DNA of 64,000 nucleotides from Bradyrhizobium genosp. SA-3. Its GTDB lineage: Bacteria; Pseudomonadota; Alphaproteobacteria; Rhizobiales; Xanthobacteraceae. The position numbers and the translations under genes are program-made. Numbering within the stretch: position 1 is the first letter of the stretch; each line of letters opens with the position of its first letter. Shown here one piece after another: positions 35,624 to 44,702 of the stretch. The notes under the pieces are model-generated. The model saw nothing but the letters and a program-made list of their open reading frames with translations, was not told the origin of the DNA and did not search any database. Location of the stretch: assembly GCF_004212635.1 (NCBI RefSeq), contig NZ_PSRT01000001.1, positions 62,001 to 126,000 on the forward strand. The letters run 5' to 3'.

Positions 35624-36469
35624 TCACCCCTTCAATCTCTCCGCATGCCAGTGCAGGTGATCGCTCATGAAGGTCGAGATGAAATAATAGCTGTGGTCGT
35701 AGCCCGCCTGACGCCGCAGCGTCAGCGGGATGCTCGCCTTTGTGCAGGCGGCTTCAAGCAGCTCCGGCTTGAGCTGCTCTTTCAGGAAATTGTCGGCCTC
35801 ACCGACGTCGACCAGGAAGCCGGAGAATTTCGCGCCGTCCTCGATCAGCGCCACCGTGTCGTGGCTGCGCCAGCTATCCTTGTTTGACCCGAGATAACCG
35901 GTCAGCGCCTTGATGCCCCAGGGCACGAGCGAGGGCGCGACGATCGGGGCGAAGGCGCTTGCCGCGCGGTAGCGGTGCGGATTGCGCAGCGCCACCGTCA
36001 GCGCGCCGTGGCCGCCCATCGAATGGCCCATCACCGATTGCCGCTTGGCATCGACCGGAAAGTTCTCCGCCACCAGCTTCGGCAGCTCGTCGGTGACGTA
36101 GCTCCACATGCGATAGTTGCGTGCAAACGGCTCCTGCGTCGCGTCGACGTAGAAGCCGGCGCCCAGGCCGAAATCATAGGCGTTGTTGGCATCACCAGGC
36201 ACGTCGGGCCCGCGCGGCGAGGTGTCGGGCGCGACGAAGATCAGGCCGAGCTCGGCGCAGGCTTTGCGGAATTCGCCCTTCTCGGTGACATTGGCATGCG
36301 TGCAGGTGAGCCCGGAGAGGTACCAGACCACGGGCAGCTTGGCGCCGTCGGCATGCGGGGGGACATAGACCGAGAACACCATGTCGGTTCCGGTCGCCTG
36401 GCTCGCATGGCGGTAGACGCCCTGCACGCCGCCATAGGATTTGTTCGTCGAGACAGTCTGAATCGTCAT
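35624..36469 (-). CDS. fghA: S-formylglutathione hydrolase
   Basis: The 281-residue alpha/beta hydrolase (esterase D family) releases formate and glutathione from S-formylglutathione in the cytoplasm. It carries the nucleophile-elbow GHSMGGHGAL, the oxyanion-region LPVVWYLSGLTC, the acid segment DVGEADNFL and the catalytic His in GYDHSYYF. It completes the glutathione-linked route begun by gfa and frmA. The start is the ATG at 36469; a TTG two codons upstream is less likely. A response regulator gene lies 70 bases upstream on the same strand. Confidence 0.94.
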   Translation of the reverse strand: MTIQTVSTNKSYGGVQGVYRHASQATGTDMVFSVYVPPHADGAKLPVVWYLSGLTCTHANVTEKGEFRKACAELGLIFVAPDTSPRGPDVPGDANNAYDFGLGAGFYVDATQEPFARNYRMWSYVTDELPKLVAENFPVDAKRQSVMGHSMGGHGALTVALRNPHRYRAASAFAPIVAPSLVPWGIKALTGYLGSNKDSWRSHDTVALIEDGAKFSGFLVDVGEADNFLKEQLKPELLEAACTKASIPLTLRRQAGYDHSYYFISTFMSDHLHWHAERLKG

Positions 36470-36539
36470 GCCCAAAAGCTCCGTGGCATCTCACCACATC
36501 AAGATTGCAACGCTTGTGTGACCGAAATTTGTGGCGATG

Positions 36540-37160
36540 TCAGGCAACGCCGCTGTCGATCGCCAGCCGCACCAGCTCGACCGAGGTCTTCACCCCGAGC
36601 TTCTGTCGCATGATCGACGACGTGTTGGCCACCGTCTTGTAGGACGATTGCACCAGCCAGGCGATCTCGGACAGGCTTTTTCCGGCGCTGAGCAGCCGCA
36701 GGATTTCCATCTCGCGCGCGTTCAGCTTCGAAAGCGGGCTTTGCGCCAGCGTCGGTCCCGCAAAGGCAATGCTGCGCGCGATCGCGCTCGGCAGATAGGT
36801 GCCGCCGCCGCCGACGGCGCGGATCGCCTCGACGAGGTCGTCGGGGTCGCCGGTCTTGGAGACGTAGCCCTTGGCGCCGCATTCGATCGCGCGCGCGGCA
36901 AAGGCAGGGTCGTCGTTCATGCTGAACATGATGATGCGGGCCTCCGGCGCGCGCTCGAGGATGCGGCGCGCGAGCTCGAAGCCGGAGACGGTCGGCAGGT
37001 TGATGTCGATGATGCAGAGGTCGGGGCGCTCGACGATGAAGACGCACTCGCCGTCTTCGGCATCGGCGGCCTCCAAAATCTCGATCTCGCCCTCGTCGGC
37101 CAGCACGGCACGGCAGCCGGAGGCGACGATGGGATGATCGTCGACGATCAGAATGCGCAT
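36540..37160 (-). CDS. flhR: NarL/FixJ-type response regulator (FlhR-like)
   Basis: The 206-residue protein has an N-terminal receiver domain (MRILIVDDHPIVASG with the Asp pair, phosphoacceptor in LCIIDINLPTVSG, Lys in GYVSKTGD). A C-terminal LuxR-type helix-turn-helix follows (LNAREMEILRLLSAGKSLSEIAWLVQSSYKTVANTSSIMRQKLG). It lies between fghA and a divergent histidine kinase, the arrangement of FlhSR, which controls formaldehyde oxidation in Paracoccus. By analogy it should activate fghA, frmA and xox genes; this is not shown here. Confidence 0.88.
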   Translation of the reverse strand: MRILIVDDHPIVASGCRAVLADEGEIEILEAADAEDGECVFIVERPDLCIIDINLPTVSGFELARRILERAPEARIIMFSMNDDPAFAARAIECGAKGYVSKTGDPDDLVEAIRAVGGGGTYLPSAIARSIAFAGPTLAQSPLSKLNAREMEILRLLSAGKSLSEIAWLVQSSYKTVANTSSIMRQKLGVKTSVELVRLAIDSGVA

Positions 37161-37354
37161 AGGCGTTCCCCGCGACAGCCTCGGCCTGTTTTGCGCCGCA
37201 TGAAGCCGACCAGGCAAGACGCGCGCGTCTCATGTCGCCTCATGCAACCCGGCCGGGATTGCTGTACGCTTCCGATTAGATATCCGCCGCTTCGCCTCTG
37301 TCAACGTCATCGGACAGGCGCGGGCAAAACCTTCGCGGGGCACGAGCGATACCA

Positions 37355-38713
37355 ATGTGGCAAAATCTATCCTTGCGCGGGCGCATCAACCTGTTGCTGG
37401 CGCTGCTGCTGGCACTCGGGCTCGCGGTCAATATCGGCCGCCAGGTTGCGGAGGCGGGGCCGCGCGTGCAGGCCGAGGACCAGAGCGTGATCCGGCTCGC
37501 GCGCGAGTTCATCGAAATGATCGTGGCGGACCTGAACGAGGCGCCCGATCCGGACGCCCGGCTGAACCAGATCGCGCGCGATCTCAGCCGTCTGCGCCAT
37601 GTCAGCATCGCGCTACGGGATGCCGGGGGAAATCCGCTGACACCGCCCCGGGCCGACGCTGATGCCGACACGCGCGGGCCGCCGGCCTGGTTCGTCAGCC
37701 TGGTTCATCCCGAGCAGACCGCGGTCAGCGTGCCCGTCTCGATCCATGGCAGGCCCGGCTCGCTCGTGATCACCTCACATCCGAACGACGAGATTGCCGA
37801 AATCTGGGACAGCATCGTGACCCAGCTCGAGGTCGGCTCGGTCATCGCGGTCGTGCTGTTCCTGGTGATGATGAATGTCGTCGGCCGGGCGCTGGTGCCG
37901 CTCCAGTCGTTGGCCGAGACGATGGCCGAGATCGAGGGCGGGCATTATGACGCGCGGGTCACGCCGGGTGGTGCGCCCGAGCTCGCCGCGATCTGCGGCA
38001 AGCTCAATCATCTCGCGGCAGCGCTCGGAGAGGCGGTGGAGGACAAGCGGCGGCTTGCCGAGCGTGCAGTGTCGCTCCAGGACGTCGAGCGCAAGGAGAT
38101 CGCGCGCGAGCTGCATGACGAGTTCGGGCCGTATCTGTTCTCGCTGCGCGCCCATGCCAGCGCGCTGGCGAAGCTGGCGGACGGACGCGCGCCGAGTGCG
38201 GAGGCCGTCCGAAAGCACGGCAGCGCCTTGCTGGAGCAGATCAATGCGCTCCAGCAGTTCACCCGCCGCGTGCTGGAGCGACTGCGGCCCGTCGGCCTTG
38301 CCGAGCTTGGCCTGCGCCAGGCGCTCGAATCGCTGTCGCGGCTATGGCGGGAGTCGCATCCCGAGGTCACGATCGAGACCTCGATCTCGCCCGCGCTGGG
38401 CACGACCGGCGAGACCGCCGACCTTACCATCTACCGCATTGTGCAGGAGGCGCTCACCAACGTGTTCCGCCATGCCGGCGCGACCTCGGTCAACGTCGTC
38501 ATTGAACCGGCGGAGCACGCGACGCGCGATGGCCGCGTCTGCGCCCGGGTGCGGGTCAGCGACAATGGCCGCGGCATGGAGCCGGGGCAGAAGCTCGGTT
38601 TCGGCCTCGTCGGCATGCGCGAGCGGATCCTGGCGCTGGGCGGCACGCTCAATGTCGTCTCTGGCGAGAGCGGTTTGACCGTCGAGGCGCTGGTTCCGAC
38701 GGCGGCGGCCTGA
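37355..38713 (+). CDS. flhS: Membrane sensor histidine kinase (FlhS-like)
   Basis: The 452-residue kinase has an N-terminal membrane span (INLLLALLLALGLAVNI), a periplasmic sensing region of about 130 residues and a second span near residue 165 (IAVVLFLVMMNVVG). A HAMP-like linker, a HisKA_3 dimerisation domain with the phospho-His in RKEIARELHDEFGPYLFSL, and an HATPase domain follow (YRIVQEALTNVFRHA, DNGRGM, GFGLVGMRERI). It is divergent from the response regulator gene, with 194 bases between them. Cognate pairing is strongly suggested by family and location. Confidence 0.9.
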   Translation: MWQNLSLRGRINLLLALLLALGLAVNIGRQVAEAGPRVQAEDQSVIRLAREFIEMIVADLNEAPDPDARLNQIARDLSRLRHVSIALRDAGGNPLTPPRADADADTRGPPAWFVSLVHPEQTAVSVPVSIHGRPGSLVITSHPNDEIAEIWDSIVTQLEVGSVIAVVLFLVMMNVVGRALVPLQSLAETMAEIEGGHYDARVTPGGAPELAAICGKLNHLAAALGEAVEDKRRLAERAVSLQDVERKEIARELHDEFGPYLFSLRAHASALAKLADGRAPSAEAVRKHGSALLEQINALQQFTRRVLERLRPVGLAELGLRQALESLSRLWRESHPEVTIETSISPALGTTGETADLTIYRIVQEALTNVFRHAGATSVNVVIEPAEHATRDGRVCARVRVSDNGRGMEPGQKLGFGLVGMRERILALGGTLNVVSGESGLTVEALVPTAAA

Positions 38714-38876
38714 TCGGGCCCGAAACAATCGGGAAAAACTCCCGATTTGGTCGGGAAAACGGGTGCGGATATCTCCCGATCTTTTGTGGCTGGCGCACCC
38801 ATCGCGGCCGAATAAACTCGTCTCGACCAAACGGCGAAAATCAAAACAGCCGGTGGTCACGGATGGGAAGGCGGGG

Positions 38877-41348
38877 ATGGGCAAGGGTCTTTGGTTCAAG
38901 CGTCGTTTGTTGATGGCCTCGCTGTCGACGGGGCTGATGTCGGGATTGGTCTTTGCAGGCCCTGCCGGGGCGGCGCAGGACGAGGAGACCAACGTTCAGA
39001 ACCTGCCGCCGGTCGAGGTGACCGCACCACCGCCATCGACGGCGAGGCGCACTGCGCCGTCGCGACCGGTCGCGCGGGTGGGGGCGCCGTCGTCCGCGAG
39101 CCCCAGGACACGCATTTACGTCTATCCGACCGCGCCGGGCACCGGCCGGGGTCTCGATGTCGACAAGGTCCCGTCGGCGGTCAATGCCGTCGATGCCAGC
39201 CAGATCAAGCGCACCGGCTCGCTGAACGTCACCGATGCGCTGCGCGACAACATCGCCGGCGTCAACATCAGCGAAGTCACAGGCAATCCGTTTCAGCCCG
39301 ACGTCGAGTTCCGCGGCTTTGTCGCTTCCCCCGTCACCGGCACGCCGCAAGGCCTTGCCGTGTACCAGAACGGTGTCCGCATCAACGAAGCCTTCTCCGA
39401 CGCCGTCAATTGGGACCTGATCCCCACCGCCGCGATCAGGTCGGTGACGCTGGTGACCAACAACCCCGCTTTCGGCCTCAACGCGCTGGGCGGCGCCATC
39501 AATCTGCAGATGAAGGACGGCTTCACCTATCAGGGTGCGGAGCTCGATGTCATGGGCGGCTCGTTCGGCCGCATCCAAGGCGCGGCGCAATGGGGCAAGC
39601 AGGTCGACAAGAATTTTGGCGTCTATGCCGCGCTCGAAGGCTTGCACGACAACGGTTTCCGCAATTTCTCCCGATCGGACGTGCGGCGCTTCTACGGCGA
39701 TGTCGGCTACAAGGCGGGCGACAGTGAATTCCACGCCAACATGGGCGTCGCCAAGAACGATTTCGGCGCCAGCGCCACCGTTCCGGCCGAACTGCTCGAC
39801 AAATATTGGGGCGCGACCTACACCACACCGCAGACCACGAGCAATCGCGTCGGCTATCTCAACCTCACCGGCAAGGTCGATGCGACGCCGACCTGGACGC
39901 TCGAAGGCACCGCCCATGTGCGCCGCTACGAGCAGAAGCTCGTCGATGGCAATCCGACCGATGTGCAGGAATGTGCCATTGCAGGGCTGCTGTGCTTCGG
40001 CGACGATACGACGCCGGCGAACGGCACGAACGGTCTTCAGCTCGCCAATCCCTTTGCTTCGGGGACTATCCTCGGCGAGATCGACCGGAGCACGATAAGG
40101 TCGACCACCCTCGGCGTGTCGGGGCAGGCCACCAACACCGATCAACTGTTCGGCCACGACAACCGCTTCGTGATGGGCGCAACCTACGACGCCAGTGTCA
40201 CGCGCTATACTGCGACCGCCGAGATCGGCTCGATCGGAGAAAACTACGTCGTCAGCGGCAGCGGCGTCTTCTTGGGAGCGACCGGCACGCCAGACCCGGT
40301 TGCCGGTCCTGTCTCGCTGCGGACCGTCAACCAGTATAACGGCATCTACGCGATGGATACGTTCAACGTCACGGACGCCTTCGCCGTCACCGGCGGCGGC
40401 CGCTTCAACGTGGCGCGCATCACGCTGGAAGATCAGCTCGGGACCAACCTCAACGGCGATCACACCTTCACCCGGTTCAATCCGGTGATCGGCGGCACCT
40501 ACAAGATCACGCCCGAGCTGACCGCCTATGCCGGCTATTCCGAGGCCAATCGCGTGCCGACGCCGCTCGAGCTCGGTTGTGCCGATCCAGCCCGTCCCTG
40601 CCTGCTTGCGGCGTTTCTCGTCTCCGACCCGCCGCTGAAGCAGGTCGTGTCGAAGACCGTGGAAGCGGGCCTGCGCGGTACCAAGGAGCTGAACATCGGC
40701 ACGCTCGGCTGGAAGATCGGCGGCTTCCGCGCCACCAACTATGACGACATTGTCGCGGTACCCGCCGTCGGGCGTACCGGCTTCGGCTATTTTTCCAATG
40801 TCGGCCGGACGCGCCGGCAGGGGTTCGAAGCCGAAGTCAACATCAAGTCTCCCACGCTCCAGTTTCAGGCGAGCTACGCCTTCCTCGACGCGCGCTTCCT
40901 TGACCCGCTGGAACTCGGCTCGGAGAGCCCGTTCAGGGATCCTGTCACCGAGACCATCCAGGTCTCGCCCGGCAACCAAATCCCCGCGATCCCGCGCCAC
41001 CGCGTCAAGGTCGGCGTCGACTACGCCGTGACCGACGTCTGGAAGGTCGGCGGCAACGCGCTGTTCGTCTCCAGCCAGTATCTGGTCGGCGACGAGTCCA
41101 ACCAATATGCGAAGCTGCCTTCTTATACGGTCTTCAATCTCCACACCTCCTACCAGGTGACGAAGAACGTCCAGCTCTACGGCCGCGTCGACAACATCTT
41201 CGACAAGCGTTACGCGACCTACGGCCAGTTCTTCGACCGCGAAGCCTTGCCCAACTTCACCAATGGCGGCGCAGAATTCACCGACCCGCGCTCGCTCAGC
41301 CCGGCACGGCCAAGGGCGTTCTATGCAGGCATGCGGGTGACGTTCTAG
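38877..41348 (+). CDS. lutH: TonB-dependent outer-membrane receptor (LutH-like candidate)
   Basis: The 823-residue receptor has a signal peptide (ends about residue 34, GPAGAAQ) and a Pro-rich linker. The plug domain includes VPSAVNAVDASQI, VTDALRDNIAGVNISEV and NPAFGLNALGGAINLQM. The barrel ends in RAFYAGMRVTF with a terminal Phe. The LPPVEVTAP segment is the likely TonB box. Its location at the end of the lanthanide/quinoprotein island matches lutH-type receptors that import lanthanide chelates, but siderophore-type substrates cannot be excluded. GGAAGGCGGGG precedes the ATG at 38877. Confidence 0.85.
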   Translation: MGKGLWFKRRLLMASLSTGLMSGLVFAGPAGAAQDEETNVQNLPPVEVTAPPPSTARRTAPSRPVARVGAPSSASPRTRIYVYPTAPGTGRGLDVDKVPSAVNAVDASQIKRTGSLNVTDALRDNIAGVNISEVTGNPFQPDVEFRGFVASPVTGTPQGLAVYQNGVRINEAFSDAVNWDLIPTAAIRSVTLVTNNPAFGLNALGGAINLQMKDGFTYQGAELDVMGGSFGRIQGAAQWGKQVDKNFGVYAALEGLHDNGFRNFSRSDVRRFYGDVGYKAGDSEFHANMGVAKNDFGASATVPAELLDKYWGATYTTPQTTSNRVGYLNLTGKVDATPTWTLEGTAHVRRYEQKLVDGNPTDVQECAIAGLLCFGDDTTPANGTNGLQLANPFASGTILGEIDRSTIRSTTLGVSGQATNTDQLFGHDNRFVMGATYDASVTRYTATAEIGSIGENYVVSGSGVFLGATGTPDPVAGPVSLRTVNQYNGIYAMDTFNVTDAFAVTGGGRFNVARITLEDQLGTNLNGDHTFTRFNPVIGGTYKITPELTAYAGYSEANRVPTPLELGCADPARPCLLAAFLVSDPPLKQVVSKTVEAGLRGTKELNIGTLGWKIGGFRATNYDDIVAVPAVGRTGFGYFSNVGRTRRQGFEAEVNIKSPTLQFQASYAFLDARFLDPLELGSESPFRDPVTETIQVSPGNQIPAIPRHRVKVGVDYAVTDVWKVGGNALFVSSQYLVGDESNQYAKLPSYTVFNLHTSYQVTKNVQLYGRVDNIFDKRYATYGQFFDREALPNFTNGGAEFTDPRSLSPARPRAFYAGMRVTF

Positions 41349-41489
41349 GCGTGCTCGGCGCACTGCCTTCCGCTACGGCCTGAGGCGGACTCGCACCGGC
41401 GCTGCGTCATGTCTGCTTTATCCAAAGCAGACGCGTGAGCTTCGGCAAACTAAATCGGACGCGTTCGGATATCAGTGCTAAACACGGGG

Positions 41490-41702
41490 ATGATGAAATT
41501 CCTTATGGTCGCGCTGGTCACCACATTTCCGGTCCTCGCTCAAGTCAGCTCCACTCAAAAGCCGCCGCTTACCGATCGCGAACAGGTTAAGGTTGACCGC
41601 GCGAAAGCGGCCGAGGCCGAGAAGAGTGCGCCCACAACGCGGCCTTGGGATCGTGACGCCGACGGCAAGCGCCCCTGGGATCAAAAGCCCTTGAAGCCCT
41701 GA
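41490..41702 (+). CDS. Small exported hypothetical protein
   Basis: A 70-residue product has a hydrophobic signal (MMKFLMVALVTTFPVLAQ) followed by a charged, Pro- and Lys-rich tail ending RPWDQKPLKP. No domain is recognised. It is the last gene on this side of the island. The start may be the ATG at 41490 or 41493; a GTG upstream at 41475 is less likely. Confidence 0.5.
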   Translation: MMKFLMVALVTTFPVLAQVSSTQKPPLTDREQVKVDRAKAAEAEKSAPTTRPWDRDADGKRPWDQKPLKP

Positions 41703-42212
41703 CAGAACAATGTCGCGCCCGCGCCATGCGCTCGAACTCCGTTCGATGCTTCTGGAGATAGCTGAAGGCCTGCTTCTGCGTGTTGAATGTCGTCGCGAGC
41801 CGGCACGTCTGCCGATTTGCGCCGGACGCGAGCAAGAAAGTGATGATTCCGCAGTCTGGCTTGATTCTAGGCACGATCTGCACTTTTCGGCATGTGATCG
41901 GCCCCTTTAAGTTTCGTCGTTGGCCTTAAAGGCAATTTTCGCGCCGGCGTCTTGAACGCTTCTTGGGCGCCGGCAAAGCTATTCGAGGCGCTTCGCGCGC
42001 CTCTGTCGACATGCACGCAAGACGTTATCGATTGACAGCGCTGGACGAGAGTGGTCACGTGGATGCCACCAAGCTGCATCGCTGTGACAAGCAGATCGGC
42101 TCAGCCGCGACGAATGTCGCCGCCACTATCCTCAAAAGTCGCAATGAAGCTCCTGCGCAATTGGCTGCCAGCAGGACGTGTCGCATCCGCAGCCCTGAGC
42201 GAGGAAGATCAA
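41703..42212. other. Gene-free spacer before rpsU
   Basis: No convincing gene is visible in this 510-base stretch; several overlapping open frames on both strands have ordinary shadow composition. GCGCCGGC occurs twice (41942 and 41968 areas). The region is expected to hold the rpsU promoter and leader, but no clear core promoter is readable. Confidence 0.4.
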
Positions 42213-42488
42213 TTGCACGTACTTGTCAGAGACAACAACGTCGAGCAGGCACTTCGTGTTCTCAAGAAGAAGATGCAACGCGAGGGCGTCTTCCGGGAAA
42301 TGAAGCAGCGGCGTTCCTACGAAAAGCCGTCCGAGAGAAAGACCCGCGAGAAATCTGAAGCCATTCGCCGGGCCCGCAAGCTCGCTCGGAAGCAGGCGAT
42401 CCGAGAGGGCTTGCTGCCCGCGCCGCCGAAAAAGAAACCGTTTGAGCGCAAGCCACCCTTGCCCGAGATCAAGGCACGGGCGGAATAG
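42213..42488 (+). CDS. rpsU: 30S ribosomal protein S21, TTG start
   Basis: The 91-residue product matches bS21: [46 protein letters not shown] and a long basic tail usual in alphaproteobacteria. The usual protein begins [10 protein letters not shown], and here the corresponding start codon is TTG at 42213, with GAGGAAG five bases upstream. The open frame continues to 42051, but residues before the TTG have no bS21 similarity. It binds the small ribosomal subunit near the anti-Shine-Dalgarno region. Bradyrhizobia often have several S21 copies; this may be an additional one. Confidence 0.9.
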   Translation: MHVLVRDNNVEQALRVLKKKMQREGVFREMKQRRSYEKPSERKTREKSEAIRRARKLARKQAIREGLLPAPPKKKPFERKPPLPEIKARAE

Positions 42489-42511
42489 AGAGCGCCGTCA
42501 TTGCCGTCGGG

Positions 42512-42790
42512 CTATGGTCTGAAATCGATGCCTCGCAGCACAATGCCCGGCGGCGTGCCTTCGAACTCTGTCGCGCGATATTTGCTGGCCGCTCGAGCTT
42601 CGATGCGATCCCGCAGGCGCGTGAATTGGGCTTCCCGCTGCTCGGGTCGGACTTGCGGCCCGCGCTCGAGATAGTCCATCGCAGAGGTGGAGATCGCGCA
42701 AGGAATCTCCCTGGCACCGTCATGCATCGAGAACCGGACGATCATCCGGTCGTATTCGTGGCTGATAAAGCGGCCGCTGGTCAATGTCAT
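42512..42790 (-). CDS. DUF1488 family small protein
   Basis: A 92-residue cytoplasmic protein with the layout MTLTSGRFISHEYDRMIVRF..GAREIPCAISTSAMDYLE, characteristic of DUF1488 proteins in rhizobia. GGAG lies nine bases before the ATG at 42790. The function is unknown. It is convergent with rpsU. Confidence 0.75.
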   Translation of the reverse strand: MTLTSGRFISHEYDRMIVRFSMHDGAREIPCAISTSAMDYLERGPQVRPEQREAQFTRLRDRIEARAASKYRATEFEGTPPGIVLRGIDFRP

Positions 42791-42917
42791 GGCTTGCTCC
42801 GTTACCTGATTGCGACCCGGCACGATCGTGCCTCCAATCATCGCCCGCGACGGGCCGCCCGCTTCCCGGTCGCCCGAGCATGGCACGCGTCGCGAATGCA
42901 GGCGGCCGTCGTTCGCC

Positions 42918-43214
42918 TCAGCCCTCCCCCGAGAGCCGGGCGAAATCGTCGAACAGTGCTGCCACCAGCGCGCGATGGCGCGTATCCTCGGCAGGCAGAC
43001 TCGCAGCATAGAGGTTGAGCAGATGGCGCGCCTTCACTGCCGCCTCCGGCCAGGACGCGGCAGGCACCGTCATCATGCGGTTTTCGAGATCGGCTTCGCG
43101 CTCGCGCAGCTCGCGGAGATTGGCCTCGACGTCAGCTAACGCGCGGCGCAGGTCGGTCGCCTTCTGCGCGGCCATGCCGCGATGCTTGTCGAGATCGACA
43201 GTGTGGTCAGTCAT
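42918..43214 (-). CDS. Small coiled-coil hypothetical protein
   Basis: A 98-residue protein whose central part (KATDLRRALADVEANLRELREREADLENRM) is strongly helical and coiled-coil-like. It has no signal peptide. Its start overlaps the stop of the preceding small gene by four bases, so the two are translationally coupled. Function unknown. Confidence 0.7.
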   Translation of the reverse strand: MTDHTVDLDKHRGMAAQKATDLRRALADVEANLRELREREADLENRMMTVPAASWPEAAVKARHLLNLYAASLPAEDTRHRALVAALFDDFARLSGEG

Positions 43215-43474
43215 GGGCGGATGCTCGCATCCGCGGCTTGCGCGTTCGCAAGATCGATCGAGGCGATCGACAGCATCTCCGTGGTGCCGCAAGCGCCTTC
43301 GGCGGGCACGGTGATCATCGTGGCAATGCGGCGATAGGCCGAGAAGGTCAGGCCCTCGATCGTCTCCTCGTCGGTGACGACCTCATAGGCGCCGGCCGGC
43401 AAGACGCGCTCGATGCCGCGGATGCGGAACGGATGCTTGAAGTTGACGGTTTCTCGCCGCGAACGGATGGTCAT
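43211..43474 (-). CDS. Small hypothetical protein, first of a two-gene unit
   Basis: An 87-residue protein with a compact beta-rich composition: HPFRIRGIERVLPAGAYEVVTDEETIEGLTFSAYRRIATMITVP. Similar short proteins are frequent in Bradyrhizobium, with no assigned role. The start is the ATG at 43474. Coupled with the coiled-coil gene by a four-base overlap. Confidence 0.7.
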   Translation of the reverse strand: MTIRSRRETVNFKHPFRIRGIERVLPAGAYEVVTDEETIEGLTFSAYRRIATMITVPAEGACGTTEMLSIASIDLANAQAADASIRP

Positions 43475-43730
43475 GCACGCCTGCCTTTCGCAAGTGAAGC
43501 CCCAACCGATGCTGGCTGTCGCGACCATGCGCCCTTCGCGCGGCAATAGCCAGCGCTATCGTGACCCGCCGGCAAACGAAGATGTCACAGCCGTCGCCCG
43601 TGCGGCATTTAACGCTCGCTATTGGCTCGGCACGGGCGTAGGCTCGCCGCCATCACCGCACATCTCAACGGCTTCGACCGGTGACTGAGGGTCACGTGTG
43701 CTCCCGCCGAAGGCCTCGCAGGAGCATTCG

Positions 43731-43829
43731 ATGTCTCGTGTTCGCATCTCGGAATGGATCGTGCCGCCGGTGATCGTTCCGTTGTTTTTGCTGCTTCTCG
43801 TGTGTGGAGCTGCCATCCTCAATGGCTAG
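43731..43829 (+). CDS. Tiny single-span membrane protein
   Basis: A 32-codon gene: a short basic N-terminus, then one hydrophobic segment (VPPVIVPLFLLLLVCGAAIL). AGGAG stands seven bases before the ATG. Its stop overlaps the next gene's ATG region by eight bases in another frame, suggesting coupling. Too small for domain assignment. Confidence 0.5.
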   Translation: MSRVRISEWIVPPVIVPLFLLLLVCGAAILNG

Positions 43830-44166
43830 GGCAACCCGCGTGCCGTATCTGGTCAGTGGGACCAAAGAATACGGAAGCTCCAATGTCGGCCGCGGCAGTG
43901 CAACGGTCGCGCTGCGGCTCGCGCGAAAACTGCTGCGCGAAGGCTACATGGACGTCAGGGTCTGCACTCCGCGTGGACGGGTGCTGCAGTCGAACGAACT
44001 CGACGAACTCAAACCACCAAAGGAGAGCGACATGGCGAAGGGCCAGCAACGCGGCAATCGCGAAGCCAAGAAGCCGAAGAAGGAAAAAGCCAAGGTGATC
44101 GCCGCGGCGCCGAGCCGCAAGGAAGTCGCTTGGCAGCCGGATTTCGGGGCGGTGAAAAAGAAGTAG
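43822..44166 (+). CDS. Small basic protein with an internal in-frame start
   Basis: The 114-residue frame has two parts. Residues 1-70 look like a known rhizobial small protein (VPYLVSGTKEYGSSNVGRGSATVALRLARKLLREGYMDVRVCTPRGRVLQSNELDEL). Residues 71-114 begin MAKGQQRGNREAKKPKKEKAK, which in relatives is usually a separate Lys-rich peptide. The second ATG at 44032 has its own strong AAAGGAG site eight bases upstream. So this is either a read-through fusion of two small genes or one gene with a nested shorter product. The function is unknown. Confidence 0.65.
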   Translation: MARATRVPYLVSGTKEYGSSNVGRGSATVALRLARKLLREGYMDVRVCTPRGRVLQSNELDELKPPKESDMAKGQQRGNREAKKPKKEKAKVIAAAPSRKEVAWQPDFGAVKKK

Positions 44167-44472
44167 CGAGGAACGAAGCCGAGCGTTCGAGGCGCGCCCG
44201 AATTGATCCTCCCAACCGGCAGCTTTGATGTCGCCTGTTCGTCCGTAGCGGACGGCGCGTCGGCGTTCCACGTCTGCTTTTCCAAGCGACATGGCTTGAT
44301 TGAACGAGGCCGGCCCTCCGGCGATCGGGCGGATGGCACGAGATCGGCTGCACCCTGAATTCCTCGCCGCCGCATTGCTCGTTTAACCAAGCAGAAACCA
44401 TCGCAAATGATCCGAAAATTTTAACGAAACTCCCTGGCCATCTCTGCGTCGGTTCGTCGGAGGGCCCGTCTG
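44167..44472. other. Gene-free spacer
   Basis: This 306-base stretch shows no recognised gene, repeat or terminator beyond shadow frames. It separates two small genes on the same strand. Confidence 0.4.
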
Positions 44473-44640
44473 ATGACAGAGCACCAGTTGAAAGAGCAGG
44501 AATTCCAGATCGCGCGTTACAGGCGCCTGGAGCGGGAAGTGACAGATCCGCTCGCCGCGTGTCTGCTTCACAGCATCATCGAGGAGCTTGAAGCCGAGCT
44601 GCGGAAGGACCGACCGGATTGGCACGGGCCGCGCGATTAA
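44473..44640 (+). CDS. Small helical hypothetical protein
   Basis: A 55-residue charged protein (HQLKEQEFQIARYRRLEREV, then LAACLLHSIIEELEAELRKD), predicted to be almost all helix. GGAGGG lies seven bases before the ATG, which supports translation. Function unknown. Confidence 0.6.
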   Translation: MTEHQLKEQEFQIARYRRLEREVTDPLAACLLHSIIEELEAELRKDRPDWHGPRD

Positions 44641-44702
44641 CGCTTTCTTAGCGCTAATGATGCGGACTATCCGCTTGGGAATACCAGGGGGAGACGGCTC
44701 CC

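Noticed and set aside
38841..41363. 840-residue minus-strand open frame
   Set aside because: It is antisense to the TonB receptor and has only Arg/Gly/Val-rich shadow sequence.
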